64,000 nt of DNA from Enoplolaimus lenunculus (GCA_030248215.1 JASANG010002241.1:62001-126000), one strand, 5' to 3'; counted from the stretch's first letter, positions 1-11,715 are shown. Numbers and translations are program-made. Notes: generated by a model not told the origin, from the sequence alone.

Positions 1-1169
1 GGTTTTATACCAATATTTCTTATACACAGACATTACATGAATGGCAAAAATATGCGACAGGCACATTTACTAGACATTATCTATTAAGGTGAACGAGCAC
101 ACTAAGACAAAGCTTTCATCATTATATATAATACTTATTTCATTAAGATAGTTTATCCCAAAGAATGAATATGTAGTTTGTTTATATTTGTTACTTAATT
201 TGAATGCTGTCCATGTGCAAATTATATATGGACGCCTGATATCCGGATATGAAAAATATCCGGATATGTATACTGCAAAAAATGGTTAGTCAAATTGAGT
301 CTCTTTGAAATAGGCTTTTCCTGACTACACAACTGATTCAAATTCGACTCCGCCAGTGTTAAGTTCGATTCCCTCAGTTGTAACCTTGGCGTGCGGTATG
401 GCTTAAATTGTTGCATATATGCAGAGTTCCTTTAATGCTTGACGCTCGGTGAAACCTTTTTGCATTTAAAACAGCCTTTAAACTTTAAATTGTATTTACC
501 AATAAAGCTGCATTAAATATATTGTTGATGGCTTAAATTTGTGATTAAACATGTGTTAGCCAATAAAAAGCAGAAGATAGCTAAAGGGATGCACTCCTAA
601 TCGAAAAAATTTATTTCGTCGTAGCAACCTCGACGCCCCTAAAATTAACAGTGGCCGAAATTTCAAAGATGGTTTATAATTCTACCAATATAATTCAGGC
701 ATACAAATTCTCAACATTTTTGTAAAATTAACAAAAACTAGCGTTTGCCTCACAATTTTTAAGATCTTGGATAAATTTTGTGTTAATTTCTATTTCACAT
801 CAAACTATAATTGCAACATATCTTCAGAACTGTGCAATGTTCAAGTTATTTATAACCAGTTTTGAGCATAAAAATAGCGAAATTTTCGATATTTTCGAAA
901 CAGAAACAAAACGGACACCTATTTTAACTTAAACGAGTATAAATATCCGGTTACACCTTGATGGCCGCAAGTGAAATTTATTGAATTTTTTCTCTATAGA
1001 CGTCAGATTTAACGTAATTAAATACTGCATTATAATCGACCCACCTGTTCTCTCTAGTAGGCTTATACGTAGACTTAGGCTTATTCTAAGGTTTGCTCTC
1101 CATAGACTCATAAGACGTAACCCAGGATTAATAGTTCATGCTTAGCTTTAGACTAGGAGTTTAGCACGA
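1..1169. other. Repeat-rich upstream DNA with no supported exon
   Basis: This stretch lies upstream of the channel exons and is AT-rich. It holds a truncated MITE of the CACTGCAAAAAA family (about 271-385) and, near 633-655, one terminus of the GGCCAATGTTAC family. Two copies of the palindrome ATATCCGGATAT sit next to each other at about 239-267. The missing 5' exons of the DEG/ENaC gene could lie here or before base 1, but I found no convincing coding segment. Confidence 0.5.
271..385 (+). mobile_element. Truncated MITE, CACTGCAAAAAA family
   Basis: The left end reads TACTGCAAAAAATGG followed by GTCAAATTGAG, and then comes the family's characteristic AAATTCGACTCCGCCAG core. It matches the left half of the complete copy at 17312-17519. 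The right inverted repeat is missing or too decayed to see. Confidence 0.6.
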
Positions 1170-2320
1170 ATATCAGCTTCGAAACTGTTGGGACAGGCCG
1201 AACAAAACAATAAATATGCTTCGAAGCTAGTTTCGGCAGCCGCGGAGAAAACATAGGCTCAAAACTGTTCCGATCAACCCGTAAACAATAGGATTGGACG
1301 CGTCCTAGCTGTTCCGGCCAACTCAGCGAAAACAATTTCGAAGCTGTCTCGACAAACCCGGCAAAAACATACGCTTGAAGCTTACCCGGCCAACCCAGCA
1401 AAACATAGGCCCGAAGCTGTCCCGACAAACCCAGCAAAAACATACGCTTGAAGCTGTCCCGACCAACCCAGTAAAAACATATGCTTGAAGCTTACCCGAC
1501 CAACCAAGCGAAAACATAGGGTCGAAGCTGTCCCGACCAACCCATGCAAAAACATAGGCTCGAAGCTGTCCCGACCATCACAGCAAAAACATAGGCTCGA
1601 AGCTGTCCTTGCTGTCCCGACCGACCCAGGAAAAAATATGGGCTCGAAGCTGTCCGGCTGTCCCGACCGACCCAACAAAAACATAGGCTCGCAGCTGTCT
1701 CTGCTGTCCCGAATGACCCAACGAAAACACATGCTAGAAGCAGTCCCTGCTTACCCTGCCGACCAAACAAAACACAGGTTCGAAGGTGTTCAGTAATCCC
1801 GCCCGATCCAGCAAAAACATAGGCTCGCAGCTGTCCTGCTGTCCGACCGATCCAACGAAAACAAATGCTCGACGTTGTTCTGGCGGTCCCGCCCGACCCA
1901 GTAAAATCATAGGCTCGAAGCTGTCCCAGCTGTCCCGGCCGACCCAGTAAAAAGCAGGCTCGAAGCTGTCCCGCTGTCCCGGCCGACCCAACGAAAACAC
2001 ATACTTGAAGCTGTCCCGGCTGACCCGACCGACCAAACAAAAACACAAGCTCGAAGCTGTGCCTGCTTACCCGGCCGACCCAGCAAAACACAGGCTCGAA
2101 GCCGTCCCGGCTGACCCGGCCGACCAAGCAAAAAACACAGGATCGAAGCTGTTCTGGCGGTCCCGGCCGACCCAGCAAAAACATATTCTCAAAGCTGTCC
2201 TGGCGGTCCCGCCCGACCCAGCAAAAACACACGCTCGAAGCTGTCCGACCGACCCACAAAAAACATAAGCTGGAAGCTGTCCCACCGTCCCAGCACAAAT
2301 AAGTCACCAGGAGTGCTGGC
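1170..2320. repeat. GC-rich minisatellite, about 37- and 47-bp units
   Basis: About 1.1 kb is made of variants of one unit of roughly 37 bases. The unit centres on CATAGGCTCGAAGCTGTCCC, followed by GACCGACCCAGCAAAAA. Many units carry an extra ten-base CTGTCCCGGC-type segment, giving a longer form of about 47 bases. The array is strikingly GC-rich in an AT-rich neighbourhood. Few stop codons occur in it, so long open frames appear on both strands, including one of 286 codons at 1492-2352 on the minus strand; these are repeat artefacts. The array is followed at about 2345-2366 by a terminus of the GGCCAATGTTAC MITE family, so it may have expanded inside or next to such an element. Confidence 0.85.
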
Positions 2321-2339
2321 TGTCCTATTGCTCTCCCGT

Positions 2340-2470
2340 GGGAAAACGGCACGCCCCTCAGAGTAACATTGACCGGTGTAACAATGACGTTAGTATAATC
2401 CTAAGCCTAAGCAAAAAACTGGTCTAAAGCTTAAGCTTACTCTATGGCAGTGCCGCAGAAAAACGTTCAA
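2340..2470. mobile_element. MITE terminus with CCTAAG-type sequence
   Basis: ACGCCCCTCAGAGTAACATT matches the right inverted repeat of the family whole at 5629-5756. It is followed by CCTAAGCCTAAGC and a run of diverged AAGCTTA units. No partner end is visible on the left, where the minisatellite lies. Confidence 0.45.
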
Positions 2471-2548
2471 CCCATAACCTTTACGTAGGCCTGGTGGTTA
2501 ATGGTCGACAGACCTGAAGTTTTTCCTTCTGTTAGTAAAAAATTCCAG

Positions 2549-5377
2549 GTCACAGCTACGTGTTCAAGTTATCAATGGCACAGCATACGTTTCCTGCATC
2601 AACAAAATGCATTTCAACGCCTGAATCAAACGTCCTTGACTGTATTGTAGACTGTACTGACCATACTATTCAACATGTTTGTGGATGCGCATTCTTTTTT
2701 GGACAAAGGGTTGACCCCTCGGTACCTTATTGTCTGTTGGAAAATAACGGGTCAATAGGGGGTAACGAAGCTGCATTTGAATGCTATCAAAAATTCACTG
2801 CACTTGAATATCAAGTCGCAAAGCGGTGCACAAAGGTAATGATCTATCATAATAGATATCGATTTATAGGTACAAACAAAACATTTTTCGATTACCCTTT
2901 TCAACGTGAATATTTTCTATTTCATGTGAGATCCAGGCCCGTAGCCAGCCCACCTTGCTAGGGGGTGGCTAAAAATTATTCAGGAGGGGCATTTAAAGGT
3001 TTTCAATGATTTACAAGCAAGATTAAAAATCTTGTAAAGAGGGTAAAAATTGTTCCTGGGAGACTGAGCCCCTCTGGCCACCCCCCTTGCCTACGGGCCT
3101 GGTGAGATCTATTTTCAAGCAAGTATTCGAAACTGTCGCCACTCGGCGCAACTAAAATAAATTAACATAATATGCATTTATTTTATTAGACGCCAACTGG
3201 AAGTTTTTCAATTAAGCTTAATTAGTATGACTGTTTTATATTGTATTCAGAAAGTAATTTTAAGCTAAGATTCGGATTCAAAAACCTTCTCGGATAAGCA
3301 GCGTTCAAAAACTAATGCTCACTTTAAATTCAATTGATCCATATTGTTGTAGCAATGTGGACGTCCTTGTTCGCAAACCATTTATACACCGACAATGATA
3401 TCAACTGGAGAAGGTCCATTGCCAGGGGTTGACTCGAGCATTTTGCAGTTTCAGTATGAAAACTATTTTGCAAGCGCACGTTTTGAAGAGACTAAAAGTT
3501 TATCGTGGAACAGTGCTTTGGCTAATATTGGAGGTGTGCACCGCTGTTCAAGGGTCGGATCCAGATTAGGACAAAATTTTATATTTAAGATGCCTTCAGT
3601 CAAGATTACTTCATTCATGCATAGATTTTACAGTATAACATGAAAGCAGCAAAATGATTTGTTATAAAACACCATTTTATTGCCTCGTGTTGCTCTTACA
3701 CATGTCCCGTGTTTTACCGGAACTTCAACAGAAAAGGCCTCAAAGCTATTTAGTCTTAGACTCTAACTTTATGCTAAAACTTACGTTTAGGCTCAGTGAA
3801 TATGTTCAGGTTATTGTTATCCCATTAAATGCAACATCAGCCATTTGTCTTTGCTTCAAAATAATTATTAATCAATTGTAGAAAACGCGCAACGCTTTGT
3901 TTTAATTTGCAAATTAATAATCACAAGTGAAAAATTAAGGTATTTTAATAATATATTTTGACAATCACAACTCTTAATGTAGTAAGGGTCGGAATAAACC
4001 AAACCATTATCATAAAAAATGAGCAATAATAAATCACTTGACGGAACGCCGACTGTACCCAAAACAACGTTTGTCAATGTTCCAGGAATGGTTTCGTTGT
4101 TCACCGGTGCTTCATTTGTATCCATGGCGCATATCATTTACTACTTTATCCTTCGAAGGGTGGTTCCACGGCACGAATCGGTGGTCAGTGTGACAAGTTC
4201 GGTCGCGAAAAAAATTCCACGAATGTCGTATAGTAAGTACAACAGTTATTTTTGAAAAATTAGCTGACTTAGGTAAATTTGCATTAGCGCCACCCTAAGT
4301 TTAAACGACAAAACCAAATTCTGAACCTAAACGTTTTATGCTACTCAAGCGCTTTAGTTTTATTTCAGACAGGTTTGTAAAATACGAATTTCAGTAGGCC
4401 CAAATAAGAATTATACCTGAACCTATACTGATTTTAAAGCAAAAGTGGTAGTCTGAAATGAGATGCAAAATTGGTTCAGGTCAAAGTTTTATACAAAACC
4501 TTTCGCTGCAAAGCTTGAATACGTTGCTAAATGTAAATTTTTGATTTTTCGCTGATTTCATCCTAAAACAATTTTATAAGCGGTTGTCGACGTAAGTCAT
4601 GTTTCTGCAATTCAGCCGATATATTTAATTTTGTTATATTCCTTAAATCCATGTTTTAAATATTGCCAGGTTATGTTGCAACGGTGTCGAATGTAAAATC
4701 ACAATGGCTGTGTTTCTGAAATCTTACTTAAGTATTTACTTAAGTTGTACTTAAGTATTAATTACTTAAGTCGTCTACTTAAGCAAATACTTAACTTTTC
4801 GAACAAAACAAATAAATGTCAAACATGAGCCACTGTCACAACAAAATACCAATAGTTCTGCTTTATATTAAAATGGCACCAATTAGTCTACAGTTTCGTT
4901 AGACCAAGGTCAGCATGCCTGAGCTGCTAATCTGTAATATGTCAAATTTTGTCAGCGACTTAAGTATTTACTTACCTTAAGTAAGCTTTTAACAACGACA
5001 AAATGGTTATGTAGTTGCTTAGCACGTACTTAAGTACTAAGTCGTACTTAAGTACTTTTTCAGAAACCCAGCCAATATATAACAATTTCTCATTACACAA
5101 ATTGTGGCTTAATTCTTGTGACCAAATGTAAACAATACTGCATTGCAATATTGTTGCAGGCTTTTTTACTCGTTTGAATTCTAACAATCTTGACGGTGAA
5201 GCTGGAAGCTGCCAGCCAACAGCTCCGCGCAAAGGCAACGCTATTCTGTTGACGCCTGAAGGATTTAGCGACGATCAAATTCGGCAACTTTTAGCGAAAG
5301 GATCCTGCGTTGTTGTAATGAATACAGAAAACGGGGATTTAAGCAGAAAAATGACACAAAATTTGGATATCTATTGA
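2549..5377 (+). CDS. DEG/ENaC sodium channel, 3' part (four exons)
   Basis: This is the C-terminal part of a degenerin/epithelial sodium channel subunit, an amiloride-type trimeric plasma-membrane cation channel. Exons are 2549-2925, 3353-3533, 4086-4232 and 5160-5377, about 306 residues in all. Every junction keeps frame (phases 0, 1, 1) with GT donors and AG acceptors. Exon 1 carries the extracellular cysteine-rich region (C20, C31, C35, then CGC at 44-46, C61, C78, C93). Exon 2 opens with CGRPCSQTIY, the family's CxxPCxxxxY motif, followed by the pre-M2 segment ending NSALANIGG. Exon 3 completes that glycine and gives the second membrane span with the GAS selectivity-filter position (FTGASFVSMAHIIYY). 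Exon 4 is a polar cytoplasmic tail ending in TGA, with AATAAA directly after it. The first membrane span and finger domain are missing, so the gene starts upstream or outside the window. Subtype cannot be set. Confidence 0.85.
2934..3101. mobile_element. hAT-type MITE in a channel intron
   Basis: The 168-bp element has inverted ends CAGGCCCGTAGCC and GCCTACGGGCCTG. It is flanked by a perfect 8-bp duplication, GTGAGATC (2926-2933 and 3102-3109). An 8-bp duplication with CAG..CTG ends is typical of the hAT superfamily. It has no coding capacity. Relatives lie at 27497-27650, 27800-27953 and about 50003-50155. It landed exactly on the 5' splice site of the preceding channel exon, so the donor sequence is now present twice. 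Confidence 0.85.
4705..5074. mobile_element. MITE rich in ACTTAAGT palindromes
   Basis: This 370-bp element has inverted ends TGGCTGTGTTTCTGAAA and TTTTTCAGAAACCCAGCCA. Both subterminal regions carry many copies of ACTTAAGTA, giving strong fold-back potential. No coding sequence is present. It sits in the last intron of the DEG/ENaC gene on the far side of exon 3. No clear target duplication is visible, and the superfamily is unassigned. Confidence 0.7.
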
Positions 5378-5378
5378 A

Positions 5379-5384
5379 AATAAA
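5379..5384 (+). promoter_or_regulatory. Poly(A) signal of the channel gene
   Basis: AATAAA begins one base after the stop codon at 5375-5377, and a second candidate, ATTAAA, lies near 5409. This position supports exon 4 as the terminal exon, although the 3' untranslated region would be very short if the first signal is used. Confidence 0.5.
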
Positions 5385-5628
5385 AAAGCTTACAGTTTGT
5401 TTCAAACATTAAAAATGAACACGAGACTTGTGTTTTTGTGCACTTAAGTTAGCCGGAACTATACTGTCGGAACGATCCACTTCGTTTGGCGAAAGCTAAC
5501 GAGCGATCGCGACAAAAATCAAACCTCGAAACTCGCACAGTTGAAAGCGCTAACCAGCCTATCATTACACCAGACGGCTGTTTGCAACAAGTCGATATTC
5601 CGGTATATGTGTTTGCCATTCTTTGATT

Positions 5629-5756
5629 GGACAATGTTACTTCAAGGGGCGTAACAGTAGATTAAGCGTATTCCTAAGCCTAAGCCTAAGCCTAAGCGTT
5701 GCAAAAATGTGTTGCTAAACCTTAGCCTAAATCCGACCCTTAAAGTAACATGGGCC
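5629..5756. mobile_element. Whole MITE carrying a (CCTAAG)n array
   Basis: This 128-bp element has ends GGACAATGTTACTTCAAGGG and CCCTTAAAGTAACATGGGCC, flanked by a perfect 8-bp duplication, CTTTGATT (5621-5628 and 5757-5764). The duplication size fits hAT-like transposition. The interior is a short array of CCTAAG, which on the other strand is TTAGGC, the nematode-type telomere hexamer. Related copies or ends lie at 633-655, 2340-2470, 9838-10020, 10800-10925 and 31557-31680. Confidence 0.85.
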
Positions 5757-5764
5757 CTTTGATT

Positions 5765-7856
5765 TACATACACTTAAAGTGAACACATAAGCGATAAGAT
5801 CTACTAAACAAGCACCAAACAAACTGTTACTCTGCCAAAAGCTCAATTTTCTGTGATGCTTGCGGGAAGTATATGCAATGGTATTTCGAGTGAGCGAAAT
5901 TTTTTCGATCTGTATAATCCAGCCAGCTGGTTATTAAAACATTTGTAAAATTACTTTAACTCGTTTGTTCGGAAATTTCAGAAGCGCATATATCACCTGC
6001 ATGTCTTCAACGAAATTACCTTTGTCAAATTTGGCTGTTGGCCGAATAAGACGCTTTAAAACATGAGAGTATGCGGGCAGAGCCGACAAAATAAACCGGG
6101 TATAATTTTGTCGTTTTCGGAGGATTTAACGATATATAATTTAATTCACAAACGGCTTCTAAAAGTGTCATCTGTTAGATTTAATAAAAGAGAGTATACG
6201 TTAATTCAAACGACTTAATTAAGATCGTTTGTGAGCTTGCTTTACCTAGCAAAAATACAGTTCTAATAGCTTATTTAGCAAAAAAATGTTATGTCATTTG
6301 CAAAACAATTTTGCAACTTCAAAACTTTGCACTGCAAGCCAGAACTCTCTGGTGAGAAGTGTTTGCGTCACTACTCAGCTGTACAAACTCGAAGCTGAAG
6401 CCCAAACAGGCTCTGACGTCTCGTTGAAATTTAGTGAGTTGCTCGTTGTCTGGTTTGTAACTTTGTAAGAAGGAATTTGAATCGCACATAGTAAAGTCAT
6501 TTTAAAACGGTTCAATTTATTAATGAATTTCCAGCCTAAGTTTAGTATTTTGTGACAACAAACTGTTTACATTGCAGTAAGATGATAGTTGCTATACATA
6601 TTTGACAATAAAGACGCCCGTTTGCTTCACCAGCAACGTTTCTTTTACTATAATATACTACGCCTTCTCGTTGTTGGTTTCGCTGCTACGCCCTTAATAG
6701 AGTAGCGAAATATTTGTAGCAATAAACAATAAACTGAGACGCAAATGGTTAACCCTGCGAAAAATGTCAAAGGACCGTCTCTGTTAAGTTGTTTGTGCCA
6801 ATTTGTTTTGAAAACATCACAAGTTTTCTCGAAATTGTAAAAACCAGAAAAACGACCCATAAACTGTATGAAAACAATAAAACATTGCCTCAAAAACAAT
6901 GTGTTTTTGACAAATTATCATTTCAAAACTGATCTATAGCGTCAGTCTCCGATGCTTGTTGCCACCATGCCGGTAGCGAGGATTTGTTCGTAGAGGAAGC
7001 GACAAAGATTTCTTGGAAAACGCTTAAAAATATTATCCTTCGTTTAAGAATCGTTTCATGTCGTCGGAAACATTTTCGAACATTGAGATCGAAAATCCTG
7101 TTATAAGAGCGGCAAACGCCAAATGCAGGCTTTGCCCCAGGAGTTGCGATTATAGCAACCAGCCTGGCCAAAACTTTATGTCAGCCTTTATTGTTGAGAT
7201 TTTTCTTTGAGCAGCGTACCTACAAATATCTACAGTTTTGAACTTTTTATCGAAAAAAGCGTTTTTTACAATAATTTTAAAATTATTTGTTTGCAAAGAC
7301 CGGAAATACATTTCGAGCAACAAAGAAGCTGGTGAATTTTGCATACTGCATTGCGTAAAGGCGTAAAAGGGTTTTCAAAAATTTGAATCTTGGAAATATT
7401 TCGAGATGGTTTTGAAAAGGTTAGCAGTAATAAACAGTGCAGTATGATAGGAATCAATTTGTTTGAACGCATTATTTCTGGAAATAAACAGTTCATAACT
7501 ATTAATACGCGACGCCAGCATATACAACCCCTATGCAACACTATATATATAGTAATACCTCGTGTCCCAATTTCTGCCCAATTAAATTGCTTCCATATTA
7601 TTCAATTAAACTAGTAGCAAGATGTATTTATATATTCTAAAAGCACAAATGGATACCTTCTGTGGGTCTGGTATAAATGTTACAGACACCGACTGACCAG
7701 AATTATACAGCCCACTTGAAGTATTTAAATATTTCAACCTGTCTGCCGTCAGCTTAATAGATATATTTACCGTGGTGAAATCTTGTTTGTGAGTGTGAGA
7801 TAGAATACAAATTAGAAATTTCATTATATTTTAGCGTCTAAAAGCATATGCAACGA
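5765..7856. other. AT-rich intergenic DNA, nothing recognised
   Basis: No gene, repeat end or RNA gene could be supported here. The open frames are short and have the composition of chance ORFs. A weak CTATATATATAG run lies near 7540. Confidence 0.5.
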
Positions 7857-8305
7857 ACCCAGGGCCACTCCTAGGGTACCCGGAGCCCCACACTAACGTT
7901 TGCGCCCTTTAGCAGTGGGGAACCAATGGTCTTTTATAAACGAAGTTAGCAAGAAGGCCACGCGCAATTTTAGTATTGACTCCCAAAATAAAATTTAAGT
8001 TTGCTTGGATTCGATGCGGGATCTGAGGCCCAGAATTGCCGTTAGATCCATCTGCACATGCCGTTCAGATTGCGTCGTTTCATTACGTTAATACATATTT
8101 ATTACGAGTTTTATGTGTCATGTAGAAATTACGCGAGCGAAGCAAGCCAGATACCACGATCATTTTCTGTGCTCAAGTTTGTCGAAAAAGTCTTTTCTGG
8201 TTCCAGTGGAGCTTTTCAAATTGGTTATTTTTCAACGCCGGGCTCAATTTAGGCCAAGGCACCCGCTTGGTGTGAGTCGTAGGGTCGCTAAGCTTGGCCC
8301 TGGGT
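7857..8305. mobile_element. MITE with ACCCAGGGCCA ends
   Basis: The two ends are exact 11-bp inverted repeats, ACCCAGGGCCA and TGGCCCTGGGT, 449 bp apart. The interior has no coding domain. A short internal segment (CGCAATTTTAGTA) recurs near 39858 and, less well, near 51540, so pieces of this family are scattered through the window. No target duplication is obvious. Confidence 0.6.
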
Positions 8306-9547
8306 AAAACTGTAAAAAATTGCTGACTTTATATGGTTATATAAACTCGTTAATTGATTTGCGTTTTATGTTTTCAAGTCGTAATAAAAAAATTTAACAA
8401 CTTTAGCAATTTTTTCAAATTACGAAATAGTGACAGATTGTAGGTTCAATTTTGTGGCCACATTTAACTTAATATACATGACTAAAATTAAGAAAATGAA
8501 AATGTTTTAACCCAAGCCTTTTATCTCCGATGATTCGTGAAAGAATTGTTGGCTTTGTGACACGTCACTACCCAAAATGGCTGCATACGATCTTTGATAC
8601 AATCGAAACTGTGGTACAATAATAAACCGTACCATGTCAATCTGTACCGTTAAGCATTGTGTCCAAACTATACAAATCTAAATTATAATGGACTCAGACT
8701 TCCACACGTTCACCTCGTTTCACTAAAATTTATTTACTTGAAAAATCGTTAATTTTTGTATTTTCTAGTTTCCCCAGATAAGGTCTCTATCTTTGCAGGA
8801 ATAATGATTGGCATGATAAAATAGACCTAAAGATTACTTTGGTTTTTATTTAAACTTAGCATTAGACTTCGAATTACACTTTAATTATGACTAACGTAAT
8901 AGGTAAAGGGAAATTTTGGCATTCTATGAAGTTAATGCTAGCGAGAGATGGAAGTAAACAAGTACCGCTGTTTTATTAATTAAACATTTTACTTACCATC
9001 GCTTCAATCGGATTATCTACGAATATCATTTTAAGTTAACTATAAAAGTCGCCACCTATGAAATTCAATACCTGTTATGCATCTTTCAATAAACGGTTCA
9101 TCCTAGTGCATACCTAAACCCGAAAACGGTGCCAGGCCGCGCTGTCATTATGACTTGTGTATAGAGCTGGACGACACAGTGACGTTTAAAAGGTCTTTTC
9201 GTCGGTGACTTTAGTTTTGTGAGAATGTTGAAAATACATGAATTATTCAAAGTTAAACTTGTCAATGACTTTAAAATCTCGCAATGCCTTTTATGCTTCA
9301 ATCGTTGTGAATCGGTAGTTTCTGAGTTAGTAGGACCCTATCCGGTCACACAGCTGAACTTTAAGCATATTCATAAGTTTGTGGCCATTGTTAACAATAT
9401 ACAAAATTATTAGTTTCCGGTCACGTGCTTTAAACTGTGGACATGGTGTATTAATAGGGTCCAAATACCCAAGGTGAACCTTGATGCTGATCGGAGGTTA
9501 CAACTTGAACTTTGTCATCTGTTAGGAGGTTGCTAATAACGGTATCA
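8306..9547. other. Intergenic DNA, nothing recognised
   Basis: This is AT-rich sequence with no supported gene, inverted-repeat element or RNA. Short ORFs on both strands between 9098 and 9413 overlap each other and look random. Confidence 0.45.
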
Positions 9548-9657
9548 CGACAATTCGTCGCCCGACAACTCGTCGCCGGCATATTGTAATCTTAGGTTTA
9601 CAATTACGCTTACGCTTATGCTTACAAGTAGTGATAAGCTTTGGCGACGAATGGTCG
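9548..9657. mobile_element. Tiny MITE with CGACAATTCGTCGCC ends
   Basis: A 15-bp inverted repeat with one mismatch (CGACAATTCGTCGCC and GGCGACGAATGGTCG) closes a 110-bp unit. The left end is followed by a partial second copy, CGACAACTCGTCGCC. No coding capacity and no clear target duplication were seen. Confidence 0.55.
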
Positions 9658-9837
9658 TAGATTTGCTAACAGCATATCCGGCTGTTGTACTTTCTTTATC
9701 TTTGCATAGGCTTTATGCTTGGAACAAAACCTACCTATCATTAAGCATGAGCGAAGCGGACCAGTAGATCAGCGTTCGCAAATAAACTAAATTGCCGCCT
9801 AGCAGGCTGCTTTTGTTTTATCTGTCATTGATATTTC

Positions 9838-10020
9838 GGCCAATGTTACTTTAAGGAGCGTAACAGTAGATAAAGCGTATTCCTAAGCCTAAGCCTAAAC
9901 CTACGCGTTGCAAAAATGAGTTCCTAAGCATAAACCTAAGCAAATAAAGTAATCCAGAATCTAAACCTACTCTTCTATAGACTCACCAGAAACCTGGACG
10001 CCCCTTAAAGTAACATGGGC
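9838..10020. mobile_element. Second full-length (CCTAAG)n MITE
   Basis: The ends GGCCAATGTTACTTTAAGG and CCTTAAAGTAACATGGGC match the copy at 5629-5756. The interior again has CCTAAGCCTAAGCCTAA, followed by decayed units and a CTCTTCTATAGACTCACCAG segment missing from the shorter copy. The same segment occurs near 1100, beside the minisatellite. No clear target duplication remains. Confidence 0.75.
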
Positions 10021-10520
10021 TGCCGAAAAGTCTTTGTCGGCTATTTGCGATAAAATAATTACACAAATTCAAATTTCAATGTAATTTTACCATTTGTGTT
10101 CACAGTTCAGTAGACCTTCTCGTATTATTTTCTTAGCGCAATTACCCCGTCTCACCATGTTGAGTTAAATGTGCGGCGTATGTTTGTGTTTATAGTAATT
10201 AGTTTGAAACATAAATTCTTAATTGTTTTGTCGTCTGCCTTACATAATTAAACTGGATTAGACTTCTAAATGCACGTTAAACCCCGATCAAGCACAAAAG
10301 TAAGGATATCGGCAACCAGTTCGCTCATTGCATTTAGATTGATCAAGCTTAAGTCAATGAACTTTTGTATCAATTAAAGTTACCCCTTCAACTAGTGGAT
10401 GTAAGCATGTGAGACATGCTTGTCCGTTATGTGCACATGCAATATAGTGCAGTGCACTGTATGTATGCTAGCTGGCAGCATACGGTCGGCATATAGTCGA
10501 CGATAATTGCGGTTGCGAAG

Positions 10521-10599
10521 GCGGGCTACGTGGCGGTTCTAGAGTGCTCGCTTAAGGATCCATAGGCTAAGAGTTCGATCCCCGCTCTAGCCCGCTTTT
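10521..10599 (+). ncRNA. tRNA-like sequence with pol III terminator
   Basis: An eight-base-pair acceptor-like stem, GCGGGCTA with TAGCCCGC, encloses a 59-nt interior with a B-box-like GAGTTCGATCCCC and a weak A-box-like TGGCGGTTCTAGAGTG. TTTT follows immediately at 10596-10599. The T-arm does not pair properly, so it is unlikely to be a working tRNA. A SINE head or a tRNA pseudogene is more likely. Confidence 0.45.
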
Positions 10600-11369
10600 C
10601 CAGCTGCTTAGTTGAAAGTTCTGATGTCCCGGTTCCAACCTTGACTGACAGTGGAAAAACTTTACTTGATACCAAAATTACGAAAACTTTAACTGATATA
10701 AGTTTCTTTATCATTCGCACTGGAATCTTTGCTTTCTAAGAACATAACAAACGATGCTTATACCGCTTCAGTTGATTGACCACTTCCCCGTTCTTCATAT
10801 ATGCTTAGTTTCCAGACTACAATTTTTGCTTAATAGGTTGAGTTATAGTAATAAATTTTTTACGCTTAAGCTTATGAACATGCTTAACTTACTGTTACGG
10901 CCCTAAAAGTAACATTGGCCGAGTCGATCCAATGTGCAATGAATAACAGTTATTACGATTCTGTAGGGCAAAATCGCCACAAGTCATGCGAACCCTCTCG
11001 AGCTTGTGCATCCAGCTTATTCAATTTTGATTGGTCGATAGTCTGTACATTTATAGGTAAGAACATGAGATAAAAAGCGCGGAATATTGCAATCAATAAA
11101 AATAGTTAGAAAGGGGAAAGTCTACTATATATAACCTAATTATCGATTACACAGCAAAAATTTGTTAAGATCAGCTCTGTCCAGCACTTCTTTAAATTCA
11201 GAGAAATATAGTACGGATACTGTATTGTTCAACGATTACAGGCGTCAATGATTCTTTACGTGGAAGGTGTTTTAAGTTGTTAGTTAAAAATTTGGGTTTC
11301 AAAGGCTTCGTAAGGTTGCCGCGTGTGACGTTGCTTATGAAACAAATAAATTTGAGCACGCATCTACTT
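10600..11369. other. Intergenic DNA with one MITE terminus
   Basis: About 10800-10925 ends in GGCCCTAAAAGTAACATTGGCC, a right end of the (CCTAAG)n MITE family, preceded by diverged CTTAAGCTTA units. The rest is AT-rich and unassigned. Confidence 0.4.
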
Positions 11370-11715
11370 CATTAAACAGTTGAATACCATTATAAGGTCT
11401 GGTTTTAATCGGCGCAGTTCTGGAGGTTCAAGGTCTAATTGTTTTAACCGCTCGCTGTATGGAGAATAACTTTTATAAAATCGCCAAAATACTCGTCGAG
11501 TAAATTTTTTTAACTCGTTCAAGTTTGTCAATGGACGGGGACCAAACAGGTGAAGAATATTCAAGAACAGGTCGCACAAAGGTACAATAATGCAACAAAA
11601 ATGAATCAACACCAAAACGATAAAAGCAACGAAATGACTTGTTAATCAGACGGTTTGCTTTTTGCAAAACATAATTAACAGGGATGTCATGGGGTAAGAA
11701 TTTGTTTGACTTCAC
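11370..11715 (-). pseudogene. LINE reverse-transcriptase fragment, frameshifted
   Basis: Two overlapping minus-strand frames together resemble the end of the reverse-transcriptase region of a non-LTR retrotransposon. The first (to 11473) contains ANRLINKSFRCFYRF and then FVRPVLEYSSPVW. The second (to 11364) contains LDLEPPELRRLKPDL. FVRPVLEYSSPVW and the downstream xRRxxxDL pattern are hallmarks of CR1/Jockey-type LINEs just after the catalytic core. At least one frameshift separates the two parts. The catalytic FADD-type box and the 5' end are absent, so this is a dead 3' fragment. Confidence 0.75.

Noticed and set aside
1492-2352. 286-codon minus-strand open frame with repeated VGRDS/FEPMF-like units
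   Set aside because: It lies wholly in the minisatellite. Units are not consistently multiples of three, other frames and the other strand are also open, and the residue pattern drifts between frames.
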